Assembly: GCA_019459505.1 (NCBI GenBank)
Contig: JAIBEV010000132.1
Coordinates: 186,001 to 250,000, forward strand
DNA: 64,000 nt
DNA from: Candidatus Paracaedibacteraceae bacterium
GTDB lineage: Bacteria > Pseudomonadota > Alphaproteobacteria > Paracaedibacterales > Paracaedibacteraceae
Reading direction: 5' to 3'
Shown here one piece after another: positions 26,806 through 36,631 of the stretch. The notes beneath the pieces were generated by a model. It made no database searches. It had not been told where the DNA came from and was given only the letters and a program-made list of their open reading frames with translations. The translations under genes and the position numbers were made by a program. The number at the start of each line of letters is the position of its first letter. Position 1 is the stretch's first letter.

Positions 26806-27935
26806 CAATCCATGCTTGTGAAAAATATGGACATAATCGCATCACAGATAATCACCATAAAAATTGATTCGACAACGGATCGGGTTGTCATCAGACCAAC
26901 ACTTTCGGCGCTTCCTTTAACTTGCATGCCTCGATAACACCCAATAATACCGATAATTAAGGCAAACAGGGGGGCCTTACTCATTCCCGTCCAAAATGTC
27001 GTTTTATGGATTGCCCCTTGAAAGAGTGACCAAAATTCACCATAAGGAATTCCGATAGTGGCGCGTACCACAATCATCCCCCCAACTCCACCCATCATAA
27101 TTGAAGTAAGAACAAGAAGCGGTAAAGAGATAATTAAGGCGAAAACCCGAGGAATTACCAGCACATGGAACGGATTGAGCCCCATCATTCGGAGCGCATC
27201 AATTTCTTGATTTAAGGACATGGTACCAATTTGAGCTGTAAAAGAACTCCCTGAGCGCCCTGCTACGACAATAGACGTTAACAGTACAGAAATTTCTCGT
27301 AAGAGGGATACAGCCAAAAAATCCACAGCATAAATAGAAGCCCCAAACTTTTCTAACTGATTTATCCCTTGATATCCAAGAACAGCCCCAATCAATAAAG
27401 AAATTAAACTTATAATAGGCATTGCCCGCAAGCCGACCACATCAATAAAATAGGCAACGCCCGACCACCGAAATCCCTGTCGAGCGATAAAGGTGTGAGA
27501 AATATTGACCAAAGTTTGCCCTAAAAAGCCGGTAATATTTTTTGCATTGTGGATCAACTCTACCGTCACACGACCAATTTCTTTCAGAAAATTTGAAACA
27601 CTTAACGCTTCTTCCTCCACAGGAAAATCAAATCTTTTTTCAATTAAATTTCGTATCATTCTCGGCAGGTTTTTTTGCTGCTTTTCCGACAAATTAAGAG
27701 ATTCTAAAAATTTAGCAATTATCCAAGCACCTGCCATATCACAGGAAAAGGTCTCATCAAATTGGATTTTAAGATCAGAAATTTTAAGCTTATTTAGCTT
27801 AATTTCGTCTAAGCGATCTAAGAGAGGAGCGATGGTTAAAGTCGTCCAACCCCCTGAAAAAACAAGAGATTTTTCTTCATCTGTCGCCTGAAAGTCCACC
27901 TGAGGCGCCATCTGGGTTTTATTATCCTTTGACAA
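26802..27935 (-). CDS. mlaE: MlaE-type permease with N-terminal STAS domain
   Basis: A 377-residue inner-membrane protein with two parts. Residues 1-120 resemble a STAS domain (SLVFSGGWTTLTIAPLLDRL, later FDETFSCDMAGAWIIAKFLE), the role played by separate MlaB in enterobacteria. The rest is the MlaE permease: LREISVLLTSIVVAGRSGSS, FTAQIGTMSLNQEIDALRMM, GLNPFHVLVIPRVFALIISL. The fusion is common in alphaproteobacteria. It is the first gene of the operon and divergent from rpmE across about 100 bases. Confidence 0.93.
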   Translation of the reverse strand: MSKDNKTQMAPQVDFQATDEEKSLVFSGGWTTLTIAPLLDRLDEIKLNKLKISDLKIQFDETFSCDMAGAWIIAKFLESLNLSEKQQKNLPRMIRNLIEKRFDFPVEEEALSVSNFLKEIGRVTVELIHNAKNITGFLGQTLVNISHTFIARQGFRWSGVAYFIDVVGLRAMPIISLISLLIGAVLGYQGINQLEKFGASIYAVDFLAVSLLREISVLLTSIVVAGRSGSSFTAQIGTMSLNQEIDALRMMGLNPFHVLVIPRVFALIISLPLLVLTSIMMGGVGGMIVVRATIGIPYGEFWSLFQGAIHKTTFWTGMSKAPLFALIIGIIGCYRGMQVKGSAESVGLMTTRSVVESIFMVIICDAIMSIFFTSMDW

Positions 27936-28040
27936 TTAAAATCCCCATTAATCTATGATTCTTAAGGAAAATTATTGCATACTCTGTTACAATAGGCTAT
28001 ATAGCATAGTAAGATTATTTATTTTATTTAGGTCACGATT

Positions 28041-28268
28041 ATGAAAAAAGATATTCATCCCTCTTACCATCAAATCAATATCGTTATGACAGATGGAACA
28101 AAATTCACCACCCGTTCCACCATGGGTAAAGAAGGCGATACCCTTCAACTTGATATTGATCCAAAGTCTCATCCAGCTTGGACGGGTGCTTCTACTCGCT
28201 TGGTTGATAGCGCGGGTCAGATTAGCAAATTCAACAAGCGTTTTGGCGGATTTAGTTCAGCAAAATAA
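28041..28268 (+). CDS. rpmE: 50S ribosomal protein L31
   Basis: A 75-residue ribosomal protein of the large subunit with the L31 pattern [20 protein letters not shown] and the end [20 protein letters not shown] followed by FNKRFGGF. It lacks the CxxC zinc-binding pair, so it is the zinc-independent form. AGGTCACG is a weak ribosome site before ATG 28041. A strong terminator follows, partly inside the convergent ccmH gene. Confidence 0.95.
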   Translation: MKKDIHPSYHQINIVMTDGTKFTTRSTMGKEGDTLQLDIDPKSHPAWTGASTRLVDSAGQISKFNKRFGGFSSAK

Positions 28269-28289
28269 GCTTTTAAAGCTTTCAAACAA

Positions 28290-28316
28290 AGCCCTCGTCA
28301 GAGGGCTTTTTTATTA
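28290..28316 (+). terminator. Intrinsic terminator of rpmE, embedded in the 3' end of ccmH
   Basis: AGCCCTC and GAGGGCT form a perfect stem with the four-base loop GTCA, followed by TTTTTT. The convergent ccmH stop codon (TCA on this strand at 28298-28300) lies in the loop, so one arm encodes the last ccmH residues. Confidence 0.88.
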
Positions 28317-28684
28317 CTCTTATAAAGCAATCTTCCTAAGCAAAGCAATAAAAGGAACCAGGGTAAAAACCACAACATGCCCGTGGTTATTGAGAGGGGT
28401 GGTTTCACTAAAATTCTCTTCCCATATCGCTCCACAAACCAATCAATAATTTGTTGATCAGAATAGCCTTTAATAATTTGTTCTCGAATAATGGTTCTCA
28501 ATAAAACAGCTTCTTCGACGGGTGACTCATTGAGCGCTTGTCCACCACATGTCGGACATAAGAGATGATCGCCAAGTTTTTTAGCTCGATGCTCTTGGAC
28601 AGGATTGGTTAACTGTTCATGGACTTCCAGCGCCCGGGTTTCTGTCGACAACAGCCAACATACCCATAAGAAGAATTGCTTCAT
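28298..28684 (-). CDS. ccmH: Cytochrome c-type biogenesis protein CcmH
   Basis: A 128-residue thiol protein of cytochrome c maturation that keeps the apocytochrome CxxCH reduced. It has an N-terminal signal (MKQFFLWVCWLLSTETRA), the redox motif LLCPTCGGQALNESP and the helix IREQIIKGYSDQQIIDWFVE, and it ends with a membrane anchor. The frame extends upstream to 28765 inside ccmF, but ATG 28684 overlaps the ccmF stop as ATGA and begins the signal peptide. Confidence 0.93.
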   Translation of the reverse strand: MKQFFLWVCWLLSTETRALEVHEQLTNPVQEHRAKKLGDHLLCPTCGGQALNESPVEEAVLLRTIIREQIIKGYSDQQIIDWFVERYGKRILVKPPLSITTGMLWFLPWFLLLLCLGRLLYKSNKKAL

Positions 28685-30465
28685 GCCCGCCTCCGTCTTT
28701 GCCCCAAGCGCCACAAACCTGCTAATCCTAGACAACAAAAACCTAACCACATTAAATTGATCCAAGGCTTATAGGCAAGTCGAAATCCCCAGGAGTCATC
28801 TTGATAATGATCCCCCATGGAAATGTAATAATGATCAAATCCTTGGGAATAGATGGCCGTTTCTTGATGAATGATTCCTTGAGTCCAATAAAATCTTTTT
28901 TGCGGTTTTAAGGTTGTTTGATTATTTAATCTTAAATGAGCTGTTTGACCCATATAATTTTCACCCTTTTTACCAATAATATCTGTTAAAGTTAGGTTTT
29001 GGTTATGAAATGTAACGGTGTCATGGGTTCTTAAGGCGACAAGCTTTTCATCTTCAAACCCCAGTGTTAAAGCCATTCCCACCACCGCTAGGCCAACACC
29101 TGAATGCGCTAAAATCATCGGAATTTGCAATCTTGTCCACCGCCGCTTCCATACACCTAAAATCATACTACTTAATAACCACACTCCCACACCATATCCC
29201 CCCAAAATCAGAGGACGGTTCATATGGAATTGAAACCACAACAACACAACAGCTGCTGCCGCTATTAATAAGGGAGATAACGCTTGCTGTGTCTTTAAAT
29301 GGGTCGACGTCAACCATGGCTGTAAAGCCATTAGAACCAACAAAGGAATCATTATAGGAATGACCGTTGCATTAAAGTAGGGGGCCCCTACCGTCAATTG
29401 GCTATTAAAGGCTTGGAGAATTAAAGGATAGAGGGTGCCAAAGGCTACTGTAAAAGCAGTAAAACAGAGAAAAAATACTCCTAATTTGAGGGCCATCGCC
29501 AAATTAAGCCCCACTGGGGTGAGACCAGCTGCAACTGTTTTAATTTTCCACAGTCTGACTGCAAGCGGTAGCAGGATAACCAGAGCGACCAGCAAGAGAA
29601 ATATACCGCGCTCCGGATCAACGGCAAAGCTATGCACGGAGGTAACTAAACCCGACCGAATGATAAATGTCCCTAACAAACAGGTGGCAAATGTCGCAAA
29701 GCTCAACCATTTTGGCACCGATAGAGATAGCCGACCTTGGCGCACCAGGATGAGACTGTGGATAGCCGCCGTTTGCAATAACCAGGGAATCAAGGCCGCA
29801 TTTTCCACCGGATCCCAAAACCACCAACCGCCCCAGCCTAATTCATAGTAAGCCCAAAAGCTTCCCAAAACAATGCCAATTGTCAAGAATGTCCAAGAAA
29901 AGAGCGTCCAATACGCCCATGACCGATCCCACTGCCTTAAGCTACTTAAAATTAAAGGGATAAGCGAACTGACAATTCCCAAATACAGGAAGGGAGGATG
30001 AATGGCTAAAAGGGGATCCTGTAATAAAGGATTTAAATCGCGACCCTCCAGCGGCGAAATAAGAACGGCAGTAAAAGGATTGCATGCCACAATTAAAAAT
30101 AATAAAACCGCCAGCGTACTATAAGCGACGAAAGATAACCCTTGAGCTTGCGAGCGAAAAGCCGTTCCCCCTACCGTTACTAACAGCAGCAACCATAAGA
30201 GCATTGACCCTTCATGGTTGCCCCACACCCCCGAAATCTTATAAAGCAAAGGTTTTTGCGTATGGGAATGCATCACCACATTTAAGAAAGAGAAATCAGA
30301 AGTAATATGGGCACACATTAACCACCCAAAGGCTGCTGCAATCGTTAGCCATAAGAAAGCAAAAAGACCAACCTTATAACGGGGGAGAAGACAGACTAAA
30401 CTGGCGATGATGGCTGCTAAATAAAGCAGCGCTTGTCCTACATAGGGTGTCCAGGAAAGCTGCAT
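28681..30465 (-). CDS. ccmF: Cytochrome c-type biogenesis protein CcmF
   Basis: The haem lyase core of system I cytochrome c maturation, 594 residues with more than ten membrane helices. The WWD haem-handling motif reads GWGGWWFWDPVENA, preceded by FWAYYELG. GVWGNHEGSMLLWLL and HPPFLYLGIV carry conserved His residues. It is slightly shorter than the E. coli protein (about 647). It is followed with overlap by ccmH; ccmE and the thioredoxin gene are not in this window. Confidence 0.96.
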   Translation of the reverse strand: MQLSWTPYVGQALLYLAAIIASLVCLLPRYKVGLFAFLWLTIAAAFGWLMCAHITSDFSFLNVVMHSHTQKPLLYKISGVWGNHEGSMLLWLLLLVTVGGTAFRSQAQGLSFVAYSTLAVLLFLIVACNPFTAVLISPLEGRDLNPLLQDPLLAIHPPFLYLGIVSSLIPLILSSLRQWDRSWAYWTLFSWTFLTIGIVLGSFWAYYELGWGGWWFWDPVENAALIPWLLQTAAIHSLILVRQGRLSLSVPKWLSFATFATCLLGTFIIRSGLVTSVHSFAVDPERGIFLLLVALVILLPLAVRLWKIKTVAAGLTPVGLNLAMALKLGVFFLCFTAFTVAFGTLYPLILQAFNSQLTVGAPYFNATVIPIMIPLLVLMALQPWLTSTHLKTQQALSPLLIAAAAVVLLWFQFHMNRPLILGGYGVGVWLLSSMILGVWKRRWTRLQIPMILAHSGVGLAVVGMALTLGFEDEKLVALRTHDTVTFHNQNLTLTDIIGKKGENYMGQTAHLRLNNQTTLKPQKRFYWTQGIIHQETAIYSQGFDHYYISMGDHYQDDSWGFRLAYKPWINLMWLGFCCLGLAGLWRLGQRRRRA

Positions 30466-30600
30466 GGTCGATAATCTAATACCTGTTGGCTAATTCATGT
30501 CTCAACTGTAGCAAAAAAATAATCTTTCAGCGATGTAGAAATGATGAATCATTCTATGATTCAATATAACTATTAAGTTTTAAGGAAGAATTTATTTAAA

Positions 30601-31047
30601 ATGCGCATCCTAGGATTATTTTTATTGCTTGTTACAACTTGTTTTTCTCAAGATTTTTGTCAATTAATTAGATTTGATTTCTTTTATCATGTAAAAATTC
30701 TCTCGGAACCGTGCTCAGAAGCGACCTATATTTCTCGTTATGCTTATCCGCCTGTCTACTTAGAAGAGAATCTTTACAATGTCTCCCAAAAAGACCCTTA
30801 TTCAACCAAGAAGCTTGAGTATGGGATATGGGGGGCTAATTATTTAAAATATTATGACTTAGAGGCAGCCCTTTTATATAAACTCATGGAACATCCTAAA
30901 ATGCTTAACCGTGAAAATTTATCAAAATTCCGAGCGACCATGCTTTACCTTAGCCGAGATGATATTTATGACTATATTACCCTTCTTATAAACCGTTTAA
31001 AAACCCTTGAAGAGAAAATGACACTTCAGATAGACGGTTTAAATTAA
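30601..31047 (+). CDS. Small exported hypothetical protein
   Basis: Not recognised. It has 148 residues, with a short signal peptide (MRILGLFLLLVTTCFSQ) and a mature part rich in Tyr and Leu (YGIWGANYLKYYDLEAALLY, MLYLSRDDIYDYITLLINRL) that looks mostly helical, with a pair of Cys after the cleavage site. TTAAGGAAG lies ten bases before ATG 30601. It sits alone between the divergent ccmF and the rpiB-ubiA pair. Possibly a periplasmic or secreted protein of the host-associated set. Confidence 0.55.
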   Translation: MRILGLFLLLVTTCFSQDFCQLIRFDFFYHVKILSEPCSEATYISRYAYPPVYLEENLYNVSQKDPYSTKKLEYGIWGANYLKYYDLEAALLYKLMEHPKMLNRENLSKFRATMLYLSRDDIYDYITLLINRLKTLEEKMTLQIDGLN

Positions 31048-31087
31048 CTATGATAAGGGTAGTAAATTAAAGAGGATAAGATTTAGC

Positions 31088-31522
31088 ATGACTAAAATTT
31101 ATATTGCCGCCGATCACGGCGGATATGTCCTTAAAGCAGTTCTTATAGCTCATTTAAAAGGGCGTGAGATTATTGATTTAGGAACAGAGTCTCCAGAATC
31201 AGTCGATTATCCCCTGTATGCCGATAAATTAGCTGATCATCTTAAAACTGATTTGACAGCCCTGGGTATTCTAATTTGCGGGACGGGCCTGGGTATGTCG
31301 ATGGCTGCTAATCGGCATCCTCACATTCGAGCAGCCCGCTGTAGTACAGGTTTGGACGCAGACTTAGCTCGGCGTCATAACAATGCTAATGTTTTGTGTT
31401 TAGGTGGACGAACCCTAGGCGACGACCTTGCCAAACATATTGTAGACCATTTTTTCCAGGCCTCCTTTGAGGGCGGACGTCATCAACGGCGTGTCAACCA
31501 ATTTAGTGATTTCGCATGTTAA
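31088..31522 (+). CDS. rpiB: Ribose 5-phosphate isomerase B
   Basis: A 144-residue RpiB/LacAB-family isomerase that interconverts ribose 5-phosphate and ribulose 5-phosphate. Motifs are IAADHGGYVLK, then GTESPESVDYP, the Cys-containing LICGTGLGMSMAANRHPHIR and RRHNNANVLCLGGRTLG. The length is standard. It overlaps ubiA by seven bases, so the two are co-transcribed. In alphaproteobacteria this gene is often linked to glyA, which is not seen here. Confidence 0.95.
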   Translation: MTKIYIAADHGGYVLKAVLIAHLKGREIIDLGTESPESVDYPLYADKLADHLKTDLTALGILICGTGLGMSMAANRHPHIRAARCSTGLDADLARRHNNANVLCLGGRTLGDDLAKHIVDHFFQASFEGGRHQRRVNQFSDFAC

Positions 31523-32361
31523 TAGCTTCTGCTCTATGGCGCTTAGGACGCTTTGATAAACCCATAGGCATTGCTTTAATTTTATTCCCCTGTTGGTGGG
31601 GATTAGCCTATGTGCAGGGCTTAGCCATTGATCCAAAACTAATGATCCTCTTTGCCATGGGGGCCACTGTGATGCGTGCCGCCGGCTGCATTGTGAATGA
31701 TTATTTTGACCAAGATATTGACCGACAAGTTCAACGGACCAAAACGCGCCCTTTAGCCAGCGGTGACGTTACGGTGTTGCAAGCTTGGTTATTTTTCCTC
31801 ATCTTGTGTGCAGTAGGTTTGATCGTTCTTTTACAGCTTCCGCCTCGCTGTTGGGCCATTGGGGCCATTGCCACCATTTTATTCATGATTTATCCTCGGG
31901 CAAAGCGCTTTACCAATTACCCCCAAGTTGTTTTGGGATTCGCCTTTAATATTGGTTTTCCGATGGCCGTTGCCATTTTCACACCCTTGTGGCACCATCC
32001 CGGCGTGTGGGCAGCCTATGGGGCTGGCATTTGCTGGACGGTTGCCTATGATACCGTTTATGCCTTTCAGGATATTGAGGATGACCAACACCTTAAAATT
32101 GGATCAACCGCTTTAACCTTTGGACAAGGGGCTCGGTCTATTATTATCAGTTTATATGGGATAATGGCGGCTCTTTTATCCGGGTCTTGTGCGTTTGCTG
32201 ATTCAAGCTTACTAGCCTATGTATTCTTTATCAGTGCTGCAGTCTTTGCGATTTACAAAGTCTTGCAGCTGGATCTACATAATGTAAGCGAGTGTAGAGA
32301 TTTCTTTATCGCCAATCAATGGGTTGGCTTGCTCATCTTTGTGGGGTTTTTATTGCGATAA
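31516..32361 (+). CDS. ubiA: 4-hydroxybenzoate polyprenyltransferase
   Basis: An intramembrane prenyltransferase of 281 residues that attaches the isoprenoid tail to 4-hydroxybenzoate in ubiquinone synthesis. The two Asp-rich motifs are NDYFDQDIDRQVQRTKTRPL and YDTVYAFQDIEDDQHLKIGS, in the expected places in a protein with about eight helices. The length matches UbiA. It is coupled to rpiB by overlap. Downstream lies a photolyase remnant. Confidence 0.94.
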   Translation: MLIASALWRLGRFDKPIGIALILFPCWWGLAYVQGLAIDPKLMILFAMGATVMRAAGCIVNDYFDQDIDRQVQRTKTRPLASGDVTVLQAWLFFLILCAVGLIVLLQLPPRCWAIGAIATILFMIYPRAKRFTNYPQVVLGFAFNIGFPMAVAIFTPLWHHPGVWAAYGAGICWTVAYDTVYAFQDIEDDQHLKIGSTALTFGQGARSIIISLYGIMAALLSGSCAFADSSLLAYVFFISAAVFAIYKVLQLDLHNVSECRDFFIANQWVGLLIFVGFLLR

Positions 32362-32377
32362 TCTTAAAGGAATAAAG

Positions 32378-32566
32378 ATGAAATGTATCGTTTGGTTTTG
32401 TCAAGATTTACCTCTCACCGATAATCCTGCTTTACTAGAAGCCCTTCGACTGAAGATTGAAAATTGGGCCCTCCTAAAGCGGCGATCTGTTGCAACTTTA
32501 ATATCAAGCGTGCCCCCTTGTGTGATGTCCTTGAACGTCACTTTTCTGCCTTCTAGAACCAAGTGA
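32378..32566 (+). pseudogene. N-terminal remnant of a DNA photolyase gene
   Basis: ATG 32378, with AAAGGAATAAAG before it, encodes MKCIVWFCQDLPLTDNPALL. This is nearly the invariant photolyase/cryptochrome start (IVWFR.DLRL.DNPAL), with Cys and Pro where Arg is usual in the R-D-L-R motif. After about 22 residues the resemblance ends, and the frame runs to a stop at 32566 without FAD-binding domain. The rest of the gene has been lost or replaced. The remaining bases to 32853 contain no gene that I can support. Confidence 0.5.
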
Positions 32567-32853
32567 AGAAATATAGAAAAAAGTAGGCCCGGCTCTGACA
32601 CCAACAAATTAAGGATCTTTTGCGAGAGGGTATCAAAAATTTCTCGAGAGTACACTTTTAATTGTAACTTAAAAAGTCATTTATTTTGGCGCTAGCATTC
32701 TTTTATTTTTAAAAAAACCTTGCAATAACAGGGCTTTTACTTTAATAACATTGACAATGTCTCTAATCAAATGAGAATAATTATAAGTTGATTTATATTT
32801 ATTTAAATATAAAAATAAATTAATTTTATAATACTTAATATAAAGAAGTAAAA
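32567..32853. other. AT-rich intergenic region before the 566-residue effector candidate
   Basis: About 290 bases. The last 100 are almost pure A/T (TTTATATTTATTTAAATATA and similar), then AAGAAGTAAAA precedes ATG 32854. I see no RNA gene or terminator. A minus-strand frame at 32401-32655 crosses the photolyase remnant but has no recognisable product. Confidence 0.5.
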
Positions 32854-34554
32854 ATGATAAAGATTTTATATATGTTTTTAGCCTTTTGTCTATCCGGTAG
32901 CTATACCATGGAAGCCCCCGCAGACAAAGAGTCCTTTCCCTCTTCCTCTAGCTTAGCGCCACAGCTTCCTGAAAATAATTTAAAAATCGTTCTTCAGCAG
33001 CAACAAGGGAATACATATATAGTTAAAACCAATAATATATTAATTGATAAGGAAGGAGATAACCTTTTTTCTGATAATTCACATATTATGTTGGGTACTT
33101 CTCACCCCTCTTTGATTGAGAAATGCTTAAATAATGCAACGGCTAAAGCAGTTTCTTTATTTTGCATTAACCCGAGTCAAGGACAGATAACTTTAAACAA
33201 GTTGGAAGCAACCATTAGGCTTTTTTTTATTATCGATAACATTGATGGTTACACTGCTACAGATAGGAGAGCTTGGAATGTTATAACCCTTTATGGCACA
33301 CTATTATATAGCCTTCAATATGTCAAAAAATGGGACCATGATATGGCTAATACGGTTCTAGGTATGATAAGGGATGAGCTTAACAAAAGAGCTAGTTTAT
33401 TTACAACATTAAATTTTAATAGCCAAGATCAAGGTCAAGATCTGGGAATTTTATCCAAAAAAAATAAAAATAGCAATCCGGCAACTTTTTACGTTGGTAT
33501 AGCAAATACAATTATACAATTCTTGATAAACGCTAAGTATATAAATGCATTTCCTGATAAGCCTACTGCTAAACTTGTAAAAGCTTATCTGCACTCTAGG
33601 GCGCAAAAACTCGGAAAGGACTATAGAGAGGTTATTCCACCCCTTCCCATACCTAATCTAATACCAAATCACTCCAGCCAGCCTACTGTCAAAATTGTAA
33701 ACCCTTATATGCATCTCACATCGAAAAATATCGGAATGAGCTATATAAAGATTTTTCCCCGTCTCCCCCTCTATGATAGTCAACAAGATTCAATACTAAA
33801 TCACTCCAGCCTAGGAACGGAGGGAGATTCAGCTGAAGGCTCCCAAGCTACGCAGGAAACTGTGTCTGGAAATGAAACCAGAACGAGTCCTAAAAGACTC
33901 CGTGAAGATAAAGAAGAAGAAGAGACAGATATTGAAGAAGAAGATACTTCTGAGCCAAATGGACAAAAAGAAAGAGCCTCTAAAAGGCAAAAAAAAACCC
34001 TTCCTGACAACCTTGAAACTGGCTGTTCCTTTGATGTTCTAGAAAAAGTTTTAGGGGAAACAGAACAGTTATTTCTTGGCACATTCTTTCAAGAAAAGAT
34101 CAATTATTTTAAAAAATTTTTTCATGAACTAGCTTCTACTAATTGCCAACAAGCTATCCTAGAATATTATAATCGCACGTGCGAGATAGGAATGGATAAA
34201 TTTTTCTTTTTCAACATCTTAAAAGAATCCTTTGCCGTTAAAGAAGTTGAGAGTAAAAACAGTGATCTAGCTTTGAATAAAGCTTATATCCAGTATCTCG
34301 ACGCTTATAAACAAAAGCAAATTCTCGAAACTGAACAAGCAGAAATGCAAACATTTATTAGGGATTTTGAAAAGCTTAAGGAAAGAGCTCAGAAATTTAT
34401 GTTAGAGGATTTATTTGATAAAAATCCAGCTGTAAAGCTTGAAAAAATAAAAGCTGATTTACACAGAGTCCAAGAAGAAATAGAGGCCCTTAAGAATAAA
34501 AATGATTTCGACTTTAGTCGTTTAAGGGCTGCTCTAAATAAATTAGCCTATTAA
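32854..34554 (+). CDS. Large exported hypothetical protein, effector candidate
   Basis: Not recognised. It has 566 residues with a signal peptide (MIKILYMFLAFCLSGSYTM). Residues 60-230 are mixed. Two 40-residue repeats follow (about 236-319, starting KPTAKLVKAYLHS and QPTVKIVNPYMHL). Residues 345-385 are a low-complexity charged stretch with PKRLREDKEEEE and KERASKRQKK, the second a good NLS-like cluster. The end (about 480-560) is a long coiled coil (LDAYKQKQILETEQAEMQTF, IKADLHRVQEEIEALKNKND). AT-rich codon use and this layout suggest a host-directed protein; that is inference. Confidence 0.6.
   Translation: MIKILYMFLAFCLSGSYTMEAPADKESFPSSSSLAPQLPENNLKIVLQQQQGNTYIVKTNNILIDKEGDNLFSDNSHIMLGTSHPSLIEKCLNNATAKAVSLFCINPSQGQITLNKLEATIRLFFIIDNIDGYTATDRRAWNVITLYGTLLYSLQYVKKWDHDMANTVLGMIRDELNKRASLFTTLNFNSQDQGQDLGILSKKNKNSNPATFYVGIANTIIQFLINAKYINAFPDKPTAKLVKAYLHSRAQKLGKDYREVIPPLPIPNLIPNHSSQPTVKIVNPYMHLTSKNIGMSYIKIFPRLPLYDSQQDSILNHSSLGTEGDSAEGSQATQETVSGNETRTSPKRLREDKEEEETDIEEEDTSEPNGQKERASKRQKKTLPDNLETGCSFDVLEKVLGETEQLFLGTFFQEKINYFKKFFHELASTNCQQAILEYYNRTCEIGMDKFFFFNILKESFAVKEVESKNSDLALNKAYIQYLDAYKQKQILETEQAEMQTFIRDFEKLKERAQKFMLEDLFDKNPAVKLEKIKADLHRVQEEIEALKNKNDFDFSRLRAALNKLAY
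33559..33810 (+). repeat. Degenerate tandem repeat of about 40 codons in the 566-residue protein
   Basis: Two units, 33559-33678 and 33679-33810, align at DNA and protein level. Shared positions include P.T.K.V..Y.H......G..Y....P.LP, and both end near NHSS (DNA AATCACTCCAGCC in both). They differ at about half of the residues, so the duplication is old or fast-evolving. Confidence 0.75.
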
Positions 34555-34896
34555 AAGCTTTAGAAAATCCCTTAAACAGAATATTCTTTATAGAATACTT
34601 TTTATGCTTGAGAGCCTCTATAGGGAGTAACCTTTAGGAAAAACCAAAAATGAGGCTCTGTCTTATTTATAAACTACGTAAGGAGAGGGAGATGAATTCT
34701 TCCTCTTTCCGGATAAACGCAGCACGATCCGGAAACCATGCCTCGATTTTTTCAAAAGTACGACTTTACCACAGTTATATTTCCTCAAATCTTGCCGTCT
34801 CCTCCCACAAGCATAGATTCCGGCTCAAGGCCGGAATGAGGGAGGGTTCATATGAATTCAAGTTCTCCCCCAACAGACAGAGAATAATTTTATAGA
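34555..34896. other. Intergenic region with a palindromic repeat element
   Basis: About 340 bases between the effector candidate and convergent rho. An 81-codon frame crosses it but has no plausible product. The main structure is a palindrome at 34817-34837, and a looser CCGGATAAACG...CGATCCGG pair lies near 34708-34734. No intrinsic terminator with a T-run is obvious for either flanking gene. Confidence 0.55.
34817..34837. repeat. REP-like palindromic element
   Basis: ATTCCGGC and GCCGGAAT form a perfect eight-base stem around TCAAG. The outer flanks CCTCCC (34801) and GGGAGG (34840) are also complementary, allowing a longer cruciform. The core, ATTCCGGCTTGAGCCGGAAT-like, resembles a palindrome widespread in intergenic spacers of proteobacterial genomes. 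Only one copy was noticed here. Confidence 0.55.
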
Positions 34897-36168
<1,272 letters not shown>

Positions 36169-36187
36169 GAAGTTTCCCTGAAAGAGG

Positions 36188-36631
36188 TTAAAAAGGTTTG
36201 ACCACGACGCAAATAACGATAATCACCAATAGAATGGCCGGCACTTCATTGACAATACGATAAAACCGTTCACTACGACAAAAATTTCCTTGTTTAAAAT
36301 CGTAATACCAGCTTCGTAGGAGAAAATGAAAAACCAACAGAAAAATGATTGATAATAATTTGGCGTGTAGCCATGGCATTTGCCATGCATCACCAATAGT
36401 GGCAAGGATGCCTCCGGATGTCAAGGATAAAATCATCGCGGGCCGCATAATAAAGCGGTACAACTTATCTTCCATCTGTAAAAAGGTTGCGTGCATCTCG
36501 GTTTCGGAGGTGGTTTTACTATGGTAGACAAACAATCGGGGCAAATAAAAAAGTCCAGCCATCCAAGAAATCACAAAAATAAGATGAACACTTTTAATCC
36601 AAACCCAATACTCAATAAGAAAATTCAGCAT
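36188..36631 (-). CDS. hemJ: Protoporphyrinogen IX oxidase, membrane type (HemJ)
   Basis: A 147-residue membrane protein with four helices, oxidising protoporphyrinogen IX before iron insertion. The conserved His is in [20 protein letters not shown] and the conserved Lys in [28 protein letters not shown] fits the family. The frame extends to 36667, but ATG 36631 overlaps the hemH end by seven bases and gives the usual start [18 protein letters not shown]. It stands between hemH and rho, the usual place in this group. Confidence 0.92.
   Translation of the reverse strand: MLNFLIEYWVWIKSVHLIFVISWMAGLFYLPRLFVYHSKTTSETEMHATFLQMEDKLYRFIMRPAMILSLTSGGILATIGDAWQMPWLHAKLLSIIFLLVFHFLLRSWYYDFKQGNFCRSERFYRIVNEVPAILLVIIVICVVVKPF

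Noticed and set aside
32401-32655. 84-codon minus-strand ORF over the photolyase remnant
   Set aside because: It overlaps the recognisable photolyase start antisense, and the product resembles nothing known.
34650-34895. 81-codon ORF between the effector candidate and rho
   Set aside because: It runs through the palindromic repeat; part of its sequence is just the translated repeat.
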